Below, in pieces: positions 8,413 to 13,041 of a DNA stretch of 13,041 nucleotides. The translations under genes were made by a program, and so were the position numbers. Every line of letters starts with the position of its first letter. Within the stretch, counting starts at the first letter, position 1. Below the pieces are notes generated by a model that was not told the DNA's origin, made no database searches, and saw nothing but the letters and a program-made list of their open reading frames with translations. Source of the stretch: Euperipatoides rowelli (Eukaryota > Onychophora > Udeonychophora > Euonychophora > Peripatopsidae); the NCBI GenBank assembly GCA_003024985.2, contig PXIH01S0025269.1; one strand, written 5' to 3'.

Positions 8413-8420
8413 CATTAGTA
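8413..8420. repeat. Right target duplication of the hAT MITE (imperfect)
   Basis: CATTAGTA is the partner of GCTTAGTA at 7993-8000. Confidence 0.6.
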
Positions 8421-9057
8421 CATAAAATATATCTTGAAATCTATCATCCAAATCTACCCAGCCACAATTATTTTCAGATTTTAAAATTCATTCTTTAAAT
8501 TCGAAGTATCTTTGAATGAAAAAAATACATAGCTAATAGAGAGAAATTTGAGATCCTTGTTCAATATATTTGCTATCCCTCCTCATCCCTCCCCTCCCCA
8601 CGATACACATTTTTTATTAAACAAACAGTTAAAATAATTTCCAATGCAATTTCATGAATTAAATTTATTTTACTCTTCGTGAACTTCATTACTCATCTTT
8701 TTTTTAGACAGAATAAGGAAAAACCAGAATCCACAAAAAAACCACATTACTATGCTTTTTTTACATAATTTATAGCATTCTAAAGTACTTACTGTAAATT
8801 TTTCTAAAATGTTCAATGCAATGTGTTTTTCACACATAAATAAATTATTTTATTAAAAAAATGTCCCTCATTTGAATTATCACACCCTTTCGTCCACACA
8901 CCACCAGGCAAACATTTTAATTTACATATTCATTCTCTTTCTAATAAAAAGAATGTTGTAAGTATGCTTGCTGTCTTACTTGTATGGCAACGACATGCAC
9001 CATTTCCAGCCCAAGTATTTTTAAGCATTTATGTTCCTAGCTTCAACATAGCAGCTG

Positions 9058-9075
9058 GATCGGCATATGCCGATC
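9058..9075. repeat. 18-bp perfect palindrome GATCGGCATATGCCGATC
   Basis: The two 9-base halves are exact reverse complements with no spacer, in a locally GC-richer island (about 8985-9140) within very AT-rich intron. It could be a protein-binding dyad or the centre of a small inverted element; nothing in the flanks decides. Confidence 0.85.
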
Positions 9076-10721
9076 TACATCCGGTAACGTCTGCCCTGTA
9101 CAGTGCTAGTCACCATCAAGAGTCAGTCGGGGCTTTTCAGTTCTATTACAATTTTTATTTATGCAGCTGCTAATTGATTATTTTATCATTACCATCAAGT
9201 TATGTTAGCTCAGTATTTGTCTATTCCAAACTTTTATTCATACAGAACTTTTAATTTAATATTTCAAACTTGCAAACCATACATTGCTTGCTTAGATTGG
9301 GAGAAGTTATTCTTAGCAACGCAGTCCTGCCATCATTATTAGCAGAGCAGCGCCAGTTACATCATTTCCTGTCTTACTTATAGAGAATAAAAGAAAGACT
9401 TTTCCATTCCAAACTTACGCTGTACTCTTCAGAAATAAAGTACTTAGAGAATTTTTTTTTTTTTTTATTCTCGATAAAATGCTCAAATGCCACAATTATA
9501 ATAATGGCATTTATAGGTTTATAAATACCATTATTATTTTCAAACCAACACTTTAGTGCAATTTGTTAAAAGAATTGAGGGGAGAATCTGATGTTTTAGT
9601 GGGTTATAGCAATCTTTTCAGAAGATGAAAGACCGGTCACAAAACCCTCATCGGATTTTATGAACCTCATTTTTTTTTTTAAATTGTTAAAATTGTTCTT
9701 TAAAAAATATATATTACGATGTTTTTTTTTCAAGTGGTATATAACAAACAATATCCATTTTAAATTATACATATAAATATATTTCAACAATATTTAATAT
9801 GTGTAATTCAAAACATTTATTAGCTTTAGACCTGTATATTAACTTTATTAAAACAATTCAAGAAATAATACCAGCATTATTCCTCAAGTGTGCCCTAATA
9901 GATTCTTATTGACAATGAATTTAATCATCCTCATTCAGACATTATCCTGTGTACAAATTATATTAATTAGTTAAAATCAAAAACCTTTACCAAACTTGTA
10001 TTAAAATTAAGTACGATATTGTTAATATCTGCCTTACACGAGCCGAGCAAGGGGTAGCACATAATTTTCTTTTACACTTTCATCTGGAATCCCAAAGGGC
10101 AGTTTTATTGATTAAATGAGTGGTGAATTGATTTTATTACTGCCACGATATTAAAGTTTTAAATCAAGACAACTGAATCTACTGCCACATTCATTCACAG
10201 TTTACTATAATTTATTTATTGCATTACAATAAACATTAAATAAGAAACCAAAACTTTACAATGCTTTTATTCAGAATAAAAAGAATGCAAAACTGATATT
10301 AAATTTCTTTTTTAAAAAAATGTTCACAGTGTTGGATCACTTGGTCTGTAAAATGTTTAAATTTAACAGATTTTAAGCAGAGGTGTGAATGATACTTAAT
10401 TATTTGAGAATCATATTATTAATAGATGAAGCCTAACGACTAAAAATTATTTGATACAGAAAATTAAAATTGAGCTGGCATTTAACAGCAATTTGAGAAA
10501 CAATAAATTTTAAATTTTTGTGTAGACAATGAAGAGGAAGGGGGTCCTTGATGGCTATTGTCTGCAGCACATATAAATTACCATCCTCATAATGTACATG
10601 AAAAACTGAGAGAAAATCTCAAAATTAAAACTAGATTTGTACAATAAATTAATAATAACAGGAATTACTTTAACAGGCCCAAACTATTAATATTTTTTTT
10701 CACTCTATATACAGTACTTAC

Positions 10722-10864
10722 CTGTTATAAATTACTTCATACATGTGCTGAGAAGGAAATACAATATTAAAATTTGGTATGCTAAACTCAACAACAATCC
10801 ATGTATTGTGAACAGTTTTTTCCTGGAAGTCGATCATTTCAAATTTATCACCTGGCATTACAAG
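10722..10864 (-). CDS. ATG2: ATG2 exon a (first of four in window)
   Basis: The acceptor on the minus strand is ttcttctgtttcag followed by CTTGTAATGCCAGG, and the donor is CAG followed by GTAAGT, a near-consensus pair. The 143-nt exon starts in phase 0 and encodes 47 codons (LVMPGDKFEMIDF... to ...HMYEVIYN) plus AG. The split codon AG|A gives Arg with the next exon, making the YNR-INND junction typical of ATG2. The PGDK..M.DFQ opening, the alternating strand TWIVVEFSIP and the FPSQHMYEVIYN ending are the parts I recognise. The frame stays open for about 19 codons upstream of the acceptor, but that stretch is pyrimidine-rich intron. The Met lying in it at 10919-10921 should not be taken as a start. 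The preceding exon is not visible in the remaining 2.2 kb. Confidence 0.85.
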
Positions 10865-11023
10865 CTGAAACAGAAGAAAATGGCTGAAAAAACAAATACA
10901 GTATTTAATAAGTGAACACATTTTTAAACAATCTACTGTATATTATGAAAGAGTAGAAGAGTCTTATATTGTTACAGTTTGCTACTACTCAACAACGACT
11001 CCTAGTGCAATGATGTTTGATTT

Positions 11024-11062
11024 GAAAGCCCTGTGAAAGCAGATCTAAATGATGCAATTTTA
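11024..11062 (+). repeat. Short duplicated segment, copy 1
   Basis: GAAAGCCCTGTGAAAGCAGATCTAAATGATG and onward matches 11471-11510, with identical first 18 bases and few changes over the next 20. Confidence 0.7.
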
Positions 11063-11124
11063 GGTCCCGATGAGTTTCCCTGCCTTGGGGATGAATTTTT
11101 GAAAATTTAGGCTAAAGAAGGTCT

Positions 11125-11156
11125 GGAGTTTGCTGGACAGCTATATAGCAAACTTC
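11125..11156. repeat. Inverted repeat, 10-bp arms
   Basis: GGAGTTTGCT (11125-11134) and AGCAAACTTC (11147-11156) pair at 9 of 10 positions around a 12-base loop. A second perfect 7-bp stem, GAAGCCA/TGGCTTC, lies at 11207-11225. Confidence 0.6.
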
Positions 11157-11305
11157 AGAGCTCCAATACTCCAAAAACAACCTAAATGAATTTTTTTAAT
11201 TTATATGAAGCCAATGAATGGCTTCTTTCACTAAATCATAATATTTGTATTCAATTTATTATTTAATATAAGATAATTGTTAAGATGAATTTAAGTTAGG
11301 GTTAG

Positions 11306-11345
11306 GAACCTCATTTCCAGTATAATACCTTATAAACTAATCCAG
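11306..11345 (+). repeat. Short repeat related to long repeat copy B
   Basis: AGGAACCTCATTTCCAGTATAATACCTTATAAACTAATCC matches 12257-12297, including an identical run TCATTTCCAGTATAATACCTTATAAA. It appears to be a detached piece of the same repeat family. Confidence 0.75.
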
Positions 11346-11470
11346 CCATGAATTGAGCAGAGTGACCCATAATTGGAGGCTTTTTTTACCATAAGCCTTA
11401 ATGCATGGCCTAGTAAATTCAGAAATATACTAAAATCCTTTTTCTATATATAATGATGGATCCAGATAAG

Positions 11471-11510
11471 GAAAGCCCTGTGAAAGCACATCTAAAAGAC
11501 CAATTTTTTA
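11471..11510 (+). repeat. Short duplicated segment, copy 2
   Basis: Same orientation as 11024-11062: GAAAGCCCTGTGAAAGCA, then CATCTAAAAGACCAATTTTT. The copies lie 447 bp apart, and the flanks do not match clearly beyond about 40 bases. Confidence 0.7.
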
Positions 11511-12009
11511 GTTTCAGTAGTGGATTCTGAAAAGTAGGAGGCGATTCTCCCCATGAACCTCAATTTTAATTATATACAATATATATTTTATATGATAAAA
11601 AAGCAGGATATTGAATATGGTTGCCAGCTTTAGTGCACTTTTTTTCCCTAAGGCCTTGTAGGAAGTGAGTATCTCAAATAATTGTTTTTCATCATTAGGA
11701 GTGAGGAGAGAGAGGTTGATTTTCATTTAGATTTTTTTTTTTGGCTAGTATTATTTTTTTTTTTTTTGTCAAATTTGTTTTATTTATTCTTCAGCGAGTG
11801 CTGAACATATATGTTGTATTTGTTCATTTCTGAATGAATAAACTGTGCTTCCAGTATTCAGTTGAACAGTCCATTTTTCTTTTCACAATTATTCTGTGTA
11901 GTGACCCCCATGCTTCAATAGCTGGCATGCTTTGCCTGTAATCAGGAAGCATCGTAATAGACAACTCAAACTTGTTAAGGATAATCTACAACCATATTTT
12001 AAGTGGTTT

Positions 12010-13041
12010 ATCAATGTGTCAAATACCAAAGTGTTAAGACTTCATCGGACTGTTCATAACCTTCCTCATAGAGCTTCCCTCCCCCACTAATTTGCTCTAT
12101 TCTATCCCGAGGAAGATTATATATTCAGATAAACTAATTTACATCCAAGCTTGATCCATTCCTTTATCTACTCCGAAACCGACGCTCAATTAAGGCAACA
12201 TTGTGGGAGAGCTCACAGCTCATAGCTATATAAGATACTGAGTGTATCTACCTGGATGAGGAACATCATTTCCAGTATAATACCTTATAAATCTAAACTA
12301 CTCATCATTGCTGATAAGTATATTTAATTTATAATTGCATGTGTAGAAATTGGGCCACTCGTGATCATATTTGCAATTTATGCGGTGCGGACGTACACAA
12401 GCATGCCGCTACCTCTTTAAACCACAAATATAATATCTAACTGGGAAGATATTTCTATTATCTCCACAGCCCATATGCAGGGGGCGTCTCCGCTCAGATG
12501 GCACGTACGCGTCCACATATGAACCGTCACAGATCAGAGAAATAAATTCTGGGGTAAATCACCAAGCGTATATTATATCCTCAAAACTAAACCTTATTTA
12601 TACTTACATGTAAATTGCATAAGTTAGGAAGTCATGACTTAATACATTCACATGTAGGCTTAACATAAATAAAGACTATCCCCAAGATATAATATAAACT
12701 GAAAGGAGGTCAAATTGTGCCAATTTGTGATAAAAAGCTCTTATGAGGGCTAATAAACCAGCACAATGAGACAAGAAAAGGGAGAGCTAGCTAAACCTAA
12801 TGAAATAATAGTCCGAACTGGCTGACTAGGGGTTAAGGAAGAGAAAGGGTAAGTAACCCTTTTTTATCCCTGCCCTGATAGATATGTGCAGATACTAACC
12901 CCGTCTCACGATCGCTAGGATGGCCATCTGAAAAATAATTAATGATTAATTAAGTCATATCAGTATCTAAAACTACACACAAACTCAGAGCTGCTTAGCA
13001 AACAAACATTTTTATTTGCATAGAATAAAATTTAACAAAGA
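12010..13041. repeat. Long diverged repeat, copy B (cut by window end)
   Basis: This is collinear and in the same orientation as 1010-1945. Anchors are CAAATACCAAA...CTTCATCGG...CTTCCTCATAG...TTCCCTCCCCC (12020-12085), CATCATTTCC...CTTATAAATCT (12267-12296), and TGACTAGGGGTTAAGGAAGAGAAAG...TTATCCCTGCCCTGAT...CGTCTCACGAT (12823-12912). Copy B is richer in CpG than copy A, with about 11 CpG between 12360 and 12525. No transposon ends or target duplication are visible here, and the right boundary is outside the window. Confidence 0.6.

Larger units (their letters stand above)
7912..10721 (-). other. ATG2 intron between exons a and b (2,810 bp)
   Basis: The donor is GTAAGT (10716-10721) and the acceptor is tttcag (7912-7917). 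It contains the hAT-type MITE at 8001-8412 and a less AT-rich island near 8960-9170 with an 18-bp palindrome. In 8420-8950 and 9180-10715 I see only AT-rich sequence with poly-T runs and no supported feature. Confidence 0.75.
403..10864 (-). other. ATG2: ATG2 gene, internal part (four exons, three complete introns)
   Basis: The minus-strand exons 10722-10864, 7763-7911, 4233-4405 and 403-553 join in phase (0 to 2, 2 to 1, 1 to 0, 0 to 1) without a stop, giving about 205 residues. From family knowledge, ATG2 is a rod-shaped lipid-transfer protein. It bridges the endoplasmic reticulum and the growing phagophore, carries phospholipids along a hydrophobic groove built of repeated beta-sheet (RBG) units, and works with WIPI/Atg18 and the scramblase ATG9. 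The seen part fits an interior groove segment: strands of alternating hydrophobic residues (TWIVVEFSIP, LTVHITQGNLTFYPP, SCLFFVNCYHG), the conserved-looking YNR-INNDLFLWEP block, and an acidic low-complexity loop (SSDSEDEEEE). Neither the N-terminal chorein domain nor the C-terminal region is present. VPS13 is the related alternative, but I know of no matching LWEP block there. The three complete introns are 2,810, 3,357 and 3,679 bp. Confidence 0.85.
10865..13041 (-). other. Partial ATG2 intron upstream of exon a (at least 2,177 bp)
   Basis: This begins at the acceptor ttctgtttcag (10865-10875) and runs to the window edge. No exon ending in phase 0 with ATG2-like sequence was found. The region is a mosaic of short duplicated pieces (11024-11062 and 11471-11510; 11306-11345 and 12257-12297), small inverted repeats and the long repeat copy B. 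Confidence 0.65.

Noticed and set aside
9596-9790. Minus-strand open frame of 64 codons
   Set aside because: Contains poly-Lys from T runs and no ATG2-like sequence; exons a and b join directly, so no exon is needed here.
10770-10800. LC3-interacting motif (WIVV) in exon a
   Set aside because: The pattern W-x-x-V fits but has no acidic residues before it, and the residues alternate as in a buried beta strand of the groove, so a docking site is unlikely.
10865-10921. A methionine start for the gene just upstream of exon a
   Set aside because: The open frame there runs through the pyrimidine tract and tttcag acceptor, and ATG2 residues begin only at the acceptor.
11514-11726. Minus-strand open frame of 70 codons upstream of exon a
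   Set aside because: Considered as the preceding ATG2 exon, but the sequence does not resemble ATG2, it has no convincing donor in phase 0, and it overlaps the mosaic repeats.
12050-12130. Possible coding remnant on the minus strand of repeat copies A and B
   Set aside because: Copy B gives a short open peptide, but copy A has stops and frame-breaking gaps in the aligned part, so shared protein coding is not supported.
1-13041. CRISPR array, prokaryotic operon, phage or defence system
   Set aside because: No regularly spaced direct repeats, no ribosome binding sites with long frames, and clear spliced exons show a eukaryotic nuclear locus.

Overview
This is a eukaryotic, AT-rich, intron-dominated window. 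It has no prokaryotic gene layout, and no uninterrupted frame is longer than about 70 codons. The only gene I can support is on the minus strand. Four short exons (10722-10864, 7763-7911, 4233-4405, 403-553, in transcription order) have proper acceptors and donors. Their codon phases match at every junction, and they join into one continuous stretch of about 205 residues. I recognise this as an internal part of the autophagy lipid-transfer protein ATG2, mainly from a YNR-INNDLFLWEP segment across the first junction, followed by a Ser/Asp/Glu cluster and beta-strand-rich sequence. The 5' and 3' ends of the gene lie outside the window. The full protein is usually around 1,900-2,300 residues, so about a tenth is seen here.

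The rest is intron: 10865-13041 (partial), 7912-10721, 4406-7762, 554-4232 and 1-402 (partial). All introns lie in the same gene and are filled with transposon remnants. The 3.7-kb intron holds a 2,869-bp element (897-3765) with short terminal inverted repeats and a perfect 8-bp target duplication (CTTAGGAA). The 3.36-kb intron holds a 220-bp piggyBac-type MITE between TTAA sites (5610-5829), a tRNA-derived SINE-like piece (about 6036-6121) and a lone hAT-like end (about 5204). The 2.8-kb intron holds a 412-bp hAT-type MITE (8001-8412) with an imperfect 8-bp duplication, and a less AT-rich island with an 18-bp perfect palindrome. The partial upstream intron holds a mosaic of short repeat pieces and a diverged long repeat (about 12010 to the window end). 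That repeat is collinear with sequence inside the 2.87-kb element.

Organism: an animal with large repeat-rich introns. The piggyBac/hAT MITEs, the CAGGCCCGTAG-type element end and the very frequent TACTGTA/TACAGTA word remind me of decapod crustaceans or other marine invertebrates. This is an impression from sequence style, not a demonstrated assignment.

I found no new multi-gene system. The items most worth checking are the 2.87-kb element and its relation to the long repeat, the in-frame tandem splice acceptors at the third exon, and the over-represented TACTGTA word.
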